Assembly (NCBI RefSeq): GCF_014596445.1
Contig: NZ_MECL01000131.1
Location: 1-36,262, forward strand
Source of the DNA: Streptomyces sp. CBMA29
GTDB lineage: Bacteria > Actinomycetota > Actinomycetes > Streptomycetales > Streptomycetaceae
Direction: 5' to 3'
DNA length: 36,262 bases
How positions within the stretch are numbered: position 1 is the first letter of the stretch; each line of letters opens with the position of its first letter. Positions 22,082-29,556 of this stretch are shown piece after piece. The notes under the pieces are model-generated. The model did not search any database. It was given only the letters and a program-made list of their open reading frames with translations, and was not told the origin of the DNA. The translations under genes and the position numbers were made by a program.

Positions 22082-22121
22082 CTGACCGGTGGGAGCGCGG
22101 CGGTGGGCGGGGTCCGGGCGA

Positions 22122-22166
22122 GGTCCGGGCGGGCCTTCGCAGCGAAAAGCGGCAGGCCCGCGGACC
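22122..22166. terminator. Bulged hairpin between convergent genes
   Basis: The arms are GGTCCG-GG-CGGGCC (22122-22135) and GGCCCGCGGACC (22155-22166), 12 pairs with a 2-base bulge. The 19-base loop contains a second small hairpin, TTCGCAGCGAA. It separates the DUF4291 remnant from the convergent L,D-transpeptidase. A 10-bp direct repeat (GGTCCGGGCG at 22111 and 22122) abuts it. Confidence 0.6.
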
Positions 22167-22195
22167 CGTAGGCAGTCGGGGATACCGGGAGGGGA

Positions 22196-23080
22196 CTACG
22201 CCGACAGTGACGCGTGGTCGCCCATCACGATCACCGGGTGCTGCGCCGGGACCAGCGTGTGCAGGAGGTCGACCATGTGCGCGGCGGAGACGCTGACGCA
22301 GCCGTGCGTCGGGCCGCCGTGGTCGACGTGGACCCAGATGCCGCCGCCGCGGTCGGCACCGAGCGGCTGGGCGCCGTCGAGCGGGGACGTACCGGGCACG
22401 CGGTTGTAGTCGATGGCGATGACGTAGTCGAAGGCGGCGTCCAGCGGCTCGCCGTCGAAGCCGACGCCGCCCGCGCGGAAGGCGGACGAGTGGTGGTACG
22501 GCAGCTTGGCGCCCGGATCGGCGTCGAAGCCGCCCGCGTCGCTGAGGGTGAACACGCCGATGGGGCTGTGCAGATCGCCCGCGTGGTGCTCGCCGGTCCA
22601 GCCGCGCAGCGCGTTGTGCGCGGGCCACGCCGCGCCCGCACTCCAGTGGCCGTCGGCGGTGCGGGACCACAGGGTGACGGTGGAGTCGGCGGAGTTCTTG
22701 GCCTTGCCCGAGGCCACCAGCACCTGCCGGGTGGCGGCAGGGATCGCGGAGCGGGTCTTGGGGCCGAGGCCCGGGATCACGGTGGGCGCCTCGTCCTTGA
22801 CGCTCAGGGTGCCGGGGCCCGCGGGCCCGGCGGACGCGCTGGGCGCCGCCGCCAGGCCGTGCCCGGGGCCGCCGTTCCTGCCGCTGTCCGCGGCGGCGGA
22901 ACCGGCGCCGTGCCGGTCCATCACGACATATCCGGCACCGACGATCGCTAGCACCACGAACGCGGCGGCGCCGACTCCGGCCCTCCGTCGCAGCACATGT
23001 TTCTGACGCCGTTGGCGGTGTCGGCCACGGCTTTCTGTGGAGCGGCTCTCAGCCAAGGAGCCCGCGGGAGCGGAAGTCAT
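22196..23080 (-). CDS. L,D-transpeptidase (YkuD-like) family protein
   Basis: This 294-residue protein has a basic cytoplasmic tail, one membrane segment (AAAFVVLAIVGAGYVVM at about 38-54), a Gly/Ser/Pro linker and an extracellular catalytic domain. The active-site block is HVDHGGPTHGCVSVSAAHM near residue 260, with Cys as the nucleophile. Upstream blocks RQVLVASGKAKNS and HSPIGVFTLSDAGGF fit the family. L,D-transpeptidases form 3-3 peptidoglycan cross-links or attach proteins, though some distant members have other activity. The usual SHGC(I/V)R reads THGCVSVS here, so it is a divergent subgroup. The start is ATG 23080 after GAGG. It is monocistronic. Confidence 0.88.
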   Translation of the reverse strand: MTSAPAGSLAESRSTESRGRHRQRRQKHVLRRRAGVGAAAFVVLAIVGAGYVVMDRHGAGSAAADSGRNGGPGHGLAAAPSASAGPAGPGTLSVKDEAPTVIPGLGPKTRSAIPAATRQVLVASGKAKNSADSTVTLWSRTADGHWSAGAAWPAHNALRGWTGEHHAGDLHSPIGVFTLSDAGGFDADPGAKLPYHHSSAFRAGGVGFDGEPLDAAFDYVIAIDYNRVPGTSPLDGAQPLGADRGGGIWVHVDHGGPTHGCVSVSAAHMVDLLHTLVPAQHPVIVMGDHASLSA

Positions 23081-23212
23081 CGTGGCGATCCTCGCAAACT
23101 CAGACCCATCTGCACCACCCAGGGTGACCTCTCGCCCGATTTGCCCCGCATATCCCCCACGGTCCGCACCCGCCGCGCATACCGTACTCCCTGACAGGGC
23201 ATCAGCGAAGGA

Positions 23213-23809
23213 TCAGCGGACCGCGCGGTGAATCGCGACCAGCAGCCGCCACACGTGAGCGGCGAAGGCGTCCGCCGAAAGGTCGAGACGGCCGTGCAGC
23301 CAGTCGGCGAGCAGGCCGGTGAACACGGCCGCCGTGGCGGAGGCGGCGAACGCGGGCGACGGGGCGCCCGCGCGGGTGCGGTCGGCGAACGAGCGAGCGC
23401 GGAGTTCGTCGTGGAGGAGCGCGCCGAGCGGGCCGCCGCCGCCTTCCGCGATCAGACCGCGGTAGAGGTCGGCCCGCCCGGCCACGACGGTGAGGAATCC
23501 GGCGAGCGGCGCGGGCGGCGCGTCGGGCCCCGGCGGCGCGGTCCAGGCGTGGAGCGCGTCGACCGCTTCCCGTACGACGTCGGCGCAGGCGTCGACCGCG
23601 AGTGCCTGGAGACCGTCGTAGTGCAGATACAGGGTCGCCCGGCCGACCCCCGCGCGACGCGCCACCGCGGAGAGGCTGACCTGGTCCAGCGGGCGCCCCG
23701 CGCACTCGTCGAGCAGCGCGGCCCGCAGCCGGGCGCGGGTCCTGAGCGTACGGGGATCGGACGACGCACGCCCCCCGCTCACCTCACCCGTAGCGATCAC
23801 ACCCCTCAT
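23213..23809 (-). CDS. TetR-family transcriptional regulator
   Basis: This 198-residue regulator has the TetR helix-turn-helix at about 20-66 (TRARLRAALLDECAGRPLDQVSLSAVARRAGVGRATLYLHYDGLQALAVDA). The helical C-terminal domain (LAGFLTVVAGRADLYRGLIAEGG) resembles TetR_C. The start ATG at 23809 overlaps the DUF1304 stop (ATGA), so it is the second gene of that operon and coupled in translation. A nested inverted repeat upstream of the DUF1304 gene is its probable operator, giving autoregulation. Confidence 0.93.
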   Translation of the reverse strand: MRGVIATGEVSGGRASSDPRTLRTRARLRAALLDECAGRPLDQVSLSAVARRAGVGRATLYLHYDGLQALAVDACADVVREAVDALHAWTAPPGPDAPPAPLAGFLTVVAGRADLYRGLIAEGGGGPLGALLHDELRARSFADRTRAGAPSPAFAASATAAVFTGLLADWLHGRLDLSADAFAAHVWRLLVAIHRAVR

Positions 23810-24168
23810 CCAGCCACAAGCACCGCCACCAGCGCCACGACCGCGGGCGCGAACTGCACGTAGAGAATCTTGCGGGACGCGGTCGCCGCGCCGTACGCAC
23901 CCGCCAGGATCACACAGCACAGGAAGAACACCCGCGCCTGGAAGCCCACCGGGTCGGAGGCGATCAGGCCCCAGACGAGTCCGGCGGCCAGGAAGCCGTT
24001 GTACAGGCCCTGGTTGGCGGCGAGCGGCGCGGTGATCCTGGCGCCCTCGTCGTCGAGCCCGTGCAGAGCCCGGCCGCGCGGACCGCGCCACAGGAACATC
24101 TCCAGCACGAGTGCGTACACATGAAAGGCGGCGACCGCGCCGACCAGGATTCCCGCGACGACCTTCAC
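23806..24168 (-). CDS. DUF1304 membrane protein
   Basis: This 120-residue protein has four hydrophobic segments: VVAGILVGAVAAFHVYALVLEMFLW, ANQGLYNGFLAAGLVWGLI, VFFLCCVILAGAYGAATA and VQFAPAVVALVAVLVAG. The HVYALVLEMFLW and NQGLYNGFLA blocks are the DUF1304 signature. It is an inner-membrane protein of unknown function. I start at GTG 24168, which gives the usual MKVVAGILVG opening; the TTG at 24225 would add 19 charged residues and lies inside the operator. It heads an operon with the TetR gene. Confidence 0.87.
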   Translation of the reverse strand: MKVVAGILVGAVAAFHVYALVLEMFLWRGPRGRALHGLDDEGARITAPLAANQGLYNGFLAAGLVWGLIASDPVGFQARVFFLCCVILAGAYGAATASRKILYVQFAPAVVALVAVLVAG

Positions 24169-24199
24169 GACCGCGCACCACGCCTTCCGTTGACCGGAC

Positions 24200-24244
24200 T
24201 TCCCGCTCTCAGATTTCCTGGACAACTGTACAGGAAGTCGGGAA
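24200..24244. promoter_or_regulatory. Nested inverted repeats, candidate TetR operator
   Basis: The inner pair is TTCCTG (24215-24220) and CAGGAA (24231-24236); the outer pair is TTCCCG (24200-24205) and CGGGAA (24239-24244). A CTGTACAG palindrome lies inside. The element is 32-76 bases upstream of the DUF1304 start, where its promoter should be. Confidence 0.6.
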
Positions 24245-24294
24245 ACCCTCCTCCAGTTCAGGAAGTCGCCGTTACGCGGTCGGCCGCACGCGGC

Positions 24295-24978
24295 TCACAC
24301 GTCCCTCACCAGGGCCTCCGCCAGCTCGCGCGGGCGGCTCAGCGCGAGCAGATGGCCGCCCGGCAGCTCCTCCACGTCCACGCCGATCCGCTCCCTGCCC
24401 AGCCGCCGCTGGAATTCCAGCGGGAAGAAGCGGTCCTGCGCGCCCTGGAGGAAGCGGGTCGGCACATCGGGCCACGCCGTCAGCGGCCACGGCTGCGAGA
24501 AGACCGGTTCCGGCGCGCCGCCCGACAGGCCGGAGTTCATGGCCTCCTCGGTGATCTCCCGCGGCACGTCGTGGAAGAAGTCGACGCGCACGTCGAACGC
24601 CGTGTCGCGTCCCTCCTCCCGCGCGTACGCCTCGCGCGCGGCCTGCTGGCCGGTGTGGTCCCACCACTCCCCCGCCGTCTCGCCGGGCAGCGGCACCATC
24701 GCGTTGAGGAGTACGAGCCGGTCGGCGCGCAGCCGCTCGCAGGCCAGCGGCGCGGAGAATCCGGCGAGCGACAGCGCCACGAGGACGAGCGGCCGGGCCC
24801 GCCGGTCGATGTCGCCGCACGCCGCCACGATCGCGTCCGCGTAGGCGTCGAGGTCGGCGCCGTCCTGGGGCAGGTCGAGCGTCACCGCCTCGTGCCCGCG
24901 GGCGCGCAGTTCCGGTACGAGCCGGTGCCAGGTCCAGGCGCGGCCGTCCGCGCCGGGGACGAGTACGAAGGTCGCCAT
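24295..24978 (-). CDS. Alpha/beta hydrolase
   Basis: This 227-residue alpha/beta-fold hydrolase opens with FVLVPGADGRAWTWHRLVPELRARGHEAVTLDLP. The nucleophile elbow is LVALSLAGFSAP, with Ser as the nucleophile. The acid is Asp in GAQDRFFP and the base is His in LPGGHLLALSRP. The elbow has Ala in place of the first Gly of GxSxG, as in many of these esterase-like proteins. The family covers esterases, lactonases and hydroxynitrile lyase-like enzymes; the substrate is unknown. It is a single gene on the minus strand, 50 bases left of the DUF1304 operator. Confidence 0.92.
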   Translation of the reverse strand: MATFVLVPGADGRAWTWHRLVPELRARGHEAVTLDLPQDGADLDAYADAIVAACGDIDRRARPLVLVALSLAGFSAPLACERLRADRLVLLNAMVPLPGETAGEWWDHTGQQAAREAYAREEGRDTAFDVRVDFFHDVPREITEEAMNSGLSGGAPEPVFSQPWPLTAWPDVPTRFLQGAQDRFFPLEFQRRLGRERIGVDVEELPGGHLLALSRPRELAEALVRDV

Positions 24979-25249
24979 CGTTCACGCCTGCTTTCGTCGG
25001 GGCGCGCCCTGGACACGGGCCCGCCGCTCACCCCATAGGACCGCGGGCGCGGCCGGAACTCATCGCGGATCGGCGGCGGCCGTCCCCGGCCGACCGGGCC
25101 GACGACGGCGGTTTCCGCGCCGCCCGCGTCGTCGTCCCGGCGCCGGTCACGGCCGCCGCCCTTCCCGCCCCCGACTCCGCCCTGACATACGGCGTCGGTA
25201 CGTCGTCCCCGCCCGGTCGGCTCAATGACTTCAGCCCCCCCCGGTCGCC
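24979..25249. other. Intergenic region without a recognised gene
   Basis: This 271-base gap separates the alpha/beta hydrolase start from the thaumatin-like gene stop, both on the minus strand. It must hold the hydrolase promoter. Open frames here lack ribosome binding sites and have shadow-like composition. I see no recognisable protein or RNA. Confidence 0.5.
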
Positions 25250-26290
25250 TCAGCCGCTCAGCCCGAAAGTGATCCGGTACCCGGCCTCGCCCCGGCTGGT
25301 GAACGTGCTGGTCGCGTCGTCGTCCACATACGAGTACGCGAACGGCTCGGCCTTCTTGAACACGTCCGCGTACCTCACCGGCCACTGGTCGGGCAGGCAC
25401 ATCGAGCGCGGCGCCCACTCGCCTCGGCAGCAGTACTGGTCGGTGTCGAAGACCCCGCAGGGCGACTCGCAACCGACCGCCCGGCCGCCGGACGTCACCT
25501 GGAGGGCGGCCGGACAGGCCACGGCGTGGGTGCAGCCCGCGGCCGAGCAGCCGTTCGCCGAGATCGGGTCCTTCGTCGTACCGCCGACGAGGTTGATGTA
25601 CATCGGGAGGTTGGAGCCGTCGACGAGGCTGACGTCGTAGAAGTCCATCCCGTCCCAGGAGTTGAGGTTGAACTCCGCCAGCGTCGCCGGGATCACCCCG
25701 TAACCGGGGCACTGGAAGCGGCCGTCGCAGTCGCCGGTCTCGCAGTGGCCGCGGCCCGAGGCGTCGAAGGAACAGCCGGTACGGCCCCAGAATCGGCCGT
25801 TCCAGTGGTCGGGCACACGGACACCGAGGGTCTGCCCCGGACGCAGTACCCAGCCGGTGGTGGTGAGCGCGGGCTGGGCGGTCTGTTCGCCCGAGGCGAG
25901 CCAGATCGTCTGGTCCACGTCGTTGACGAAGGTGAACACCCGCGTGCCGGGGCGGGGTTGGAGCTTCGTACCGGCGGGCGGCGCGGTGGTGCGCGAGGCG
26001 GTGGGCCGTGGGGGCTGCCGGGAAGCGGTCGGCGTCGGCTTCGGCTTCTTGGCGGTGGTCCCCGCGGAGGGGGTGACGGTCGGTGTCACGGACGGCGCGG
26101 CCGTGGTCGTGACCGGCCCCGCCGATACGGGCGCGGCACCCGCCGTGGCCGAGGAGTCGGCCGAACCGCCGCCCGGCCGTTGGCCGGAGACCACCCAGAC
26201 CGCCACGCACAGGGCCGCGACGGCGAGCGCCACCGCCGCCGATACGGCAGCGCGCCGCGATCGTCCGCCGTGCCGAGCCCTGCGTCCCAT
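25250..26290 (-). CDS. Thaumatin-like protein with membrane anchor
   Basis: This 346-residue protein has a basic N-terminus, one membrane or signal segment (AAVSAAVALAVAALCVAVWVV), a Thr/Pro-rich linker of about 75 residues and a thaumatin domain. Thaumatin hallmarks are clear: FVNDVDQTIWLA, RFWGRTGCSFDASGRGHCETGDC, LAEFNLNSWDGMDFYDVSLVDG and, near the end, FKKAEPFAYSYVDDDATSTFT. The acidic cleft residues (Glu, Asp, Asp) are present. I count 12 Cys in the domain. Plant relatives bind or cut beta-1,3-glucans; bacterial ones are rarely studied. The start is ATG 26290 with GGAGG five bases upstream. An extracellular glucan or fungal-wall target is only inference. Confidence 0.9.
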   Translation of the reverse strand: MGRRARHGGRSRRAAVSAAVALAVAALCVAVWVVSGQRPGGGSADSSATAGAAPVSAGPVTTTAAPSVTPTVTPSAGTTAKKPKPTPTASRQPPRPTASRTTAPPAGTKLQPRPGTRVFTFVNDVDQTIWLASGEQTAQPALTTTGWVLRPGQTLGVRVPDHWNGRFWGRTGCSFDASGRGHCETGDCDGRFQCPGYGVIPATLAEFNLNSWDGMDFYDVSLVDGSNLPMYINLVGGTTKDPISANGCSAAGCTHAVACPAALQVTSGGRAVGCESPCGVFDTDQYCCRGEWAPRSMCLPDQWPVRYADVFKKAEPFAYSYVDDDATSTFTSRGEAGYRITFGLSG

Positions 26291-26303
26291 CGCTTCCTCC
26301 GCG

Positions 26304-26335
26304 CCGTAACCGCCGTAGTCGGCCGTAGCCGCCGT
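26304..26335. repeat. 13-bp direct repeat upstream of the thaumatin gene
   Basis: CCGTAACCGCCGT (26304-26316) and CCGTAGCCGCCGT (26323-26335) differ in one base and are 19 bases apart. They lie in the leader or promoter just before the start codon and may bind a regulator. Confidence 0.5.
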
Positions 26336-26363
26336 CAATACCGTTGATGTCCCGCACATGCCG

Positions 26364-26395
26364 GCTCACCGGCGATCAGGAGACGGCCGGTGAGC
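26364..26395. terminator. Hairpin after the SRPBCC operon
   Basis: GCTCACCGGC (26364-26373) pairs perfectly with GCCGGTGAGC (26386-26395) around a 12-base loop. It is 60 bases downstream of the SRPBCC stop and upstream of the thaumatin gene on the same strand, so it probably ends the ArsR operon transcript. Confidence 0.6.
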
Positions 26396-26454
26396 GGCGG
26401 GGATAACGGATTTCCGGTACGGCGAAGGCCCGACTCCGGCTGCGGGAGGGGGCG

Positions 26455-27183
26455 TTACGCGTAGACCCCGGCGAGCCAGCGCGTCCAGTCCGCGCCGATC
26501 CGCTCGGCGTCGGCGCCCGGCGCGAAGTCGTGCACGCTCACGCCGACCGTCGCGCCGAAGTGGTTGCGGCCGAAGAAGCGGTACATCGCCTGGTCGGTGC
26601 GGAGCCCGATGAAGTACGGGTTGCGGAAGTCGAGCACGGCCTCGACCCGTCCCGCGCCCGGCAGTTCGACCTCTACGGTCGCGCCCTCGGCCGCTTCGTC
26701 CGCCAGCCCGAGCGCGCGGGCCGCCGCTTCGAAGGCGTCGGGCGCGCCGGACGCCTCGGGGCCTTCCGCGCCGCCGAAGACGGCGGTGCGGCCGGTGAAG
26801 TACCGCAGGTACTCACGCAGGGTGTGCATGTAGAAGTCGGTGTGCTTGTCCGCGCCGTCGTACTGGTTGTCCCAGTCCTCGACGAGGATGCCGCTGTGCA
26901 CGTACCGCACCCATGAACCGCCGCCCTCGCGAGGCTCGATGAGGTGGTCGACCTGGTTGAAGGTCTGCACCGAGATGCCCTCGGCGTCCTCGGTGCGCCC
27001 GGTCAGCCGGTGCGGCGGGTCCCACGCGACCACGGTCCCGCCGAACGGCGCGGCGCCGCCCTCCCTGGGCTCGTACTCCATGGGCCACAACCAGCCCCCG
27101 GTGCCGGTGGTGATCGCGTCCCAGACCTGCGACGGGCTGGCGTCGACCTCGAATTCACGGACGATCTCGAAGTGCTTGGACAT
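26455..27183 (-). CDS. SRPBCC (AHSA1/START-like) protein
   Basis: This 242-residue protein has the SRPBCC opening FEIVREFEVDASPSQVWDAITTGTGGWLWPMEYEPREGG. A central VVAWDPPHRLTGRTED, and later WVRYVHSGI and the C-terminal helix ERIGADWTRWLAGVYA, also fit. It is longer than single-domain members, with an insert of about 80 residues before the last strands. These proteins bind hydrophobic ligands; the function is unknown. The start is ATG 27183 after AAGGAG. It is the third gene of an operon after the ArsR and RibD-like genes, 73 bases from the latter. Confidence 0.9.
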   Translation of the reverse strand: MSKHFEIVREFEVDASPSQVWDAITTGTGGWLWPMEYEPREGGAAPFGGTVVAWDPPHRLTGRTEDAEGISVQTFNQVDHLIEPREGGGSWVRYVHSGILVEDWDNQYDGADKHTDFYMHTLREYLRYFTGRTAVFGGAEGPEASGAPDAFEAAARALGLADEAAEGATVEVELPGAGRVEAVLDFRNPYFIGLRTDQAMYRFFGRNHFGATVGVSVHDFAPGADAERIGADWTRWLAGVYA

Positions 27184-27256
27184 GGCTGTTCAGAGCTCCT
27201 TGCTCCAGGGGATACGCGGATGGGGGTCCTACGGGTGCGGGAGGGCCGGAGAGGCC

Positions 27257-27802
27257 CTACGCCTTCCGCGGCGCGTAGACGACGTGGTGGACGCCGGACG
27301 CGAACATCTCGGAGGAGACGACGGTGAACGGGGTCCGCGGCAGACCGTCCTGGAACAGCCGCTTGCCTCGGCCGACCACGATCGGGTGCACCAGCAGGTC
27401 GAACTCGTCCACCAGGCCCTGCCCGAGCAGCCACCGCACGAGCGTCGCGCTGCCCATCACCGTGATGTTCGCGCCGTCCCGCTGCTTCAGCTCGCGGACG
27501 GCGGCGGCCGGATCTCCGGCGAGGACGGTGGAGTTGTTCCAGTCGGCCTTCTCCAGCGTGGCGGAGACGACGAATTTGGCGATGCCGTTCATGTGGTCGC
27601 CGCCGGGCTGGCCGGCCATCGCGGGCCACGCGGCGGCGAAGCCGTCGTAGGTGGTGCGGCCGAGCAACAGGGCGTCGGACGCGTCCATTTGGGCGGACAC
27701 GGCGCCGGCCATGTCGTCGTCGAAGTACGGCCCGTGCCACTCGTGGGGCGCCTCCATGACTCCGTCGGCGGACAGGAATTCACTGACGACGAGCTTTCTC
27801 AT
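27257..27802 (-). CDS. RibD C-terminal/dihydrofolate-reductase-like protein
   Basis: This 181-residue protein has the RibD_C/DHFR-like fold: MRKLVVSEFLSADGVMEAPHEWHGPYF, then DALLLGRTTYDGFAAAWPAM, ITVMGSATLVRWLLGQGLVDEFDLLVHPIVVGRGKRLF. The family reduces small molecules with NADPH; many actinobacterial members are uncharacterised. The gene overlaps the end of the ArsR gene by four bases (ATGA), so the pair is translationally coupled. Confidence 0.93.
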   Translation of the reverse strand: MRKLVVSEFLSADGVMEAPHEWHGPYFDDDMAGAVSAQMDASDALLLGRTTYDGFAAAWPAMAGQPGGDHMNGIAKFVVSATLEKADWNNSTVLAGDPAAAVRELKQRDGANITVMGSATLVRWLLGQGLVDEFDLLVHPIVVGRGKRLFQDGLPRTPFTVVSSEMFASGVHHVVYAPRKA

Positions 27803-28476
27803 GACGTTTCCTCAGGAGGTGTGGTGGGCCGGACGACGGCCGGTTCGACAGCGGCGGCATCGGCGTCACCGCTCGTGACGGCGGGGGCCTCGGGGTTCTT
27901 CACCGTGGGGTGCAGGGCGACGACGATCCGGTGCGGACGCCCGCCCTCGGCCTCCTCGTCGTGGTACTTGGCGACCAACGCGGCGATGCCGCGGGTCAGT
28001 TCGTCCACGAACGCGGCGCGGTCGGCGGCCGAGCCGAAGCGGACCTCACCGTCGAGCGCGAAGGTCGCGACCCGCTGCCGCGCCCGGTCGGCGCCCGTGA
28101 TCAGCGTGCCGACGTCCCGGACCAGCCGGGCGGCGACGGCCAGCAGCCAGCGCGCCGAGAGCTGGTCGCGGAAGCGGGCCGGATCGGGCTGCACGGCGGC
28201 CAGTGCCATCGGCGAGATCACGTACGAGGCGGCGGTCGCCCGCATCAGCCGCTCGGTGACATTGCCCTTCTTACGCTCGCCGGACAGCTCGACCAGGCCG
28301 TGCTTCTCCAACGCCTTGAGGTGGTAGTTCACCTTCTGCCGCGGCAGGCCCACCCTCGCCGCGAGCATCGTCGCCGATGCCGGGCCCGCCGCCAGCTCGG
28401 CCAGCAGCCGGGACCGTATCGGGTCGAGCGACGTCGCCGCCGCTTCGGGGTTCTCGATCACGCTCACGTCCAGCAT
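27799..28476 (-). CDS. ArsR/winged-helix transcriptional regulator
   Basis: This 225-residue regulator has a winged helix in the first 90 residues (DPIRSRLLAELAAGPASATMLAARVGLPRQKVNYHLKALEKHGLVELSGERKKGNVTERLMRA). A helical C-terminal half contains FALDGEVRFGSAADRAAFVDELTRGIAALVAKYH. ArsR-type regulators next to RibD-like and AHSA1-like genes are a known actinobacterial grouping. It is the first gene of the operon and faces a small palindrome, so it most likely represses its own operon. The start is ATG 28476. Confidence 0.94.
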   Translation of the reverse strand: MLDVSVIENPEAAATSLDPIRSRLLAELAAGPASATMLAARVGLPRQKVNYHLKALEKHGLVELSGERKKGNVTERLMRATAASYVISPMALAAVQPDPARFRDQLSARWLLAVAARLVRDVGTLITGADRARQRVATFALDGEVRFGSAADRAAFVDELTRGIAALVAKYHDEEAEGGRPHRIVVALHPTVKNPEAPAVTSGDADAAAVEPAVVRPTTPPEETS

Positions 28477-28510
28477 GGCTTCAGCGTCTCACCGAAAACT
28501 TTTTTTGTCC

Positions 28511-28523
28511 AGACACATTGTCT
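28511..28523. promoter_or_regulatory. Candidate ArsR operator
   Basis: AGACA-CAT-TGTCT is a perfect 5-bp inverted repeat with a 3-base centre, 35 bases upstream of the ArsR start. A TTGTC direct repeat (28505, 28519 and 28524) overlaps it. A run of seven T lies between it and the gene. Confidence 0.5.
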
Positions 28524-28527
28524 TGTC

Positions 28528-28552
28528 GGTGGGTGGGTCGGTAGGTGGGTGG
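28528..28552 (+). other. G-rich GGTGGGT repeat tract
   Basis: The 25-base tract is made of GG or GGG runs separated by T, TC or TA, with a GGTGGGT unit at each end. It could form a two-layer G-quadruplex on the plus strand. It lies just upstream of the ArsR operator region and 40 bases beyond the DUF4253 stop. Confidence 0.4.
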
Positions 28553-28562
28553 CGTTCGGCGT

Positions 28563-28600
28563 GGGCGTTGGTCAGCCCCGGGCGGGCACTGGTCAGTCCC
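28563..28600. repeat. Imperfect direct repeat at the DUF4253 stop codon
   Basis: GGGCGTTGGTCAGCCCC (28563-28579) and GGGCACTGGTCAGTCCC (28584-28600) match at 14 of 17 bases with a period of 21. The second copy includes the DUF4253 stop codon (28593-28595, minus strand). Confidence 0.5.
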
Positions 28601-29444
28601 ACCAGAACCCCCACTCGTGCGAGTCGACGAGCTGATCGGCGTACGCGGTGAGCGTTCCGGCCGACTGCCAGATGTTGTCGGGGCAGAAGGCGAAGTGCTC
28701 GGCGGCGACGGCCAGGGCGGTGGCGCGGTCGCCCGGCGGCGCCGCCACGCTCAGGGAGAGGGTGCTGAAGCCGACACCGACCACGCGGGCGCCGAAACGG
28801 TGTTCCCAGTCGTGCAGGACAGCGGAGAACTTGGCCGTGTCACTCGCGTAGTTGACGGGCCCTTGCCATCCGGCCGTGGTCAGGGCCGCCGCGCCGGACC
28901 CGGCGGCGACCAGACCGAGCCGGAGCCAGGGACGGCGGGTGAGAAGCTCCGCCGAGTACGCGCCCGCGAGCTGATCGGGGTCGCACCGCTGATCCCCGCT
29001 CCGGGCGAGGCCCGGCCAGGTCCGGCCGAAGGGAGCGGTGACCGCCAGGCGCTGTTCCGGCGTGAGGTTGTCGTCGTCCTCGTCGACGTGGGTGTAGTCG
29101 TGCCACCAGGAGGCGAGCAGCGCGGCGGGCTGGTGGTCGGCGGGCGAGGTCACGTCTTCGGGAAACAGCTCACCCGTGCCCCAGGGCCGGTAATCGGGGT
29201 CCTGGGCGTCGTGGGCGTCGAGCAGCAGCGGCCACAGCCCCGAGCGCGGGTACTCCTCGCGCAGGGACGCGACGGCTTCGGCCGTGGTGGGGCCGTCACT
29301 GCACCACAGGGCGTGGATCTCGCCGTCGCCTTCGTCGGACAGGACGGTCCGCCCGGCGGGCAGGTCCGTCGCGAGGCGGTACCGGTCGGGATTCCGCCCG
29401 CGGAACAGCGGGCGGAGGTATGGCGGCAGGGGTTTCGACGTCAT
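28593..29444 (-). CDS. DUF4253 domain protein
   Basis: This 283-residue protein is recognised by its ending: VAAEHFAFCPDNIWQSAGTLTAYADQLVDSHEWGFWWD, which closes the C-terminal DUF4253 domain. The region FGARVVGVGFSTLSLSVAAPP precedes it. The N-terminal half (LWCSDGPTTAEAVASLREEYPRSGLWPLLL) is also family-typical. It is a soluble protein of unknown function common in Streptomyces. The start is ATG 29444; GTG 29465 is an alternative, and neither has a clear ribosome binding site. Confidence 0.88.
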   Translation of the reverse strand: MTSKPLPPYLRPLFRGRNPDRYRLATDLPAGRTVLSDEGDGEIHALWCSDGPTTAEAVASLREEYPRSGLWPLLLDAHDAQDPDYRPWGTGELFPEDVTSPADHQPAALLASWWHDYTHVDEDDDNLTPEQRLAVTAPFGRTWPGLARSGDQRCDPDQLAGAYSAELLTRRPWLRLGLVAAGSGAAALTTAGWQGPVNYASDTAKFSAVLHDWEHRFGARVVGVGFSTLSLSVAAPPGDRATALAVAAEHFAFCPDNIWQSAGTLTAYADQLVDSHEWGFWWD

Positions 29445-29505
29445 GGGCGGAACGTTAAGGCGCACCGCCGACAGCGACTCCGGGGCGCGGTCCCGGCCCG
29501 CGTGG

Positions 29506-29556
29506 GGGTCAGTGCCGGGTGAGGGTCAGTGCCGGGTGGGGGTCAGTGCCGGGTGG
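29506..29556. repeat. 17-bp tandem repeat, three copies, across a stop codon
   Basis: GGGTCAGTGCCGGGTGA, then GGGTCAGTGCCGGGTGG twice, run head to tail. The third copy holds the stop codon of the Mut7-C gene (29543-29545, minus strand), so the gene end has been copied twice downstream. Confidence 0.92.

Noticed and set aside
24882..26369. 495-codon minus-strand frame over the thaumatin gene
   Set aside because: Arg-rich shadow of the thaumatin-like gene and its downstream gap.
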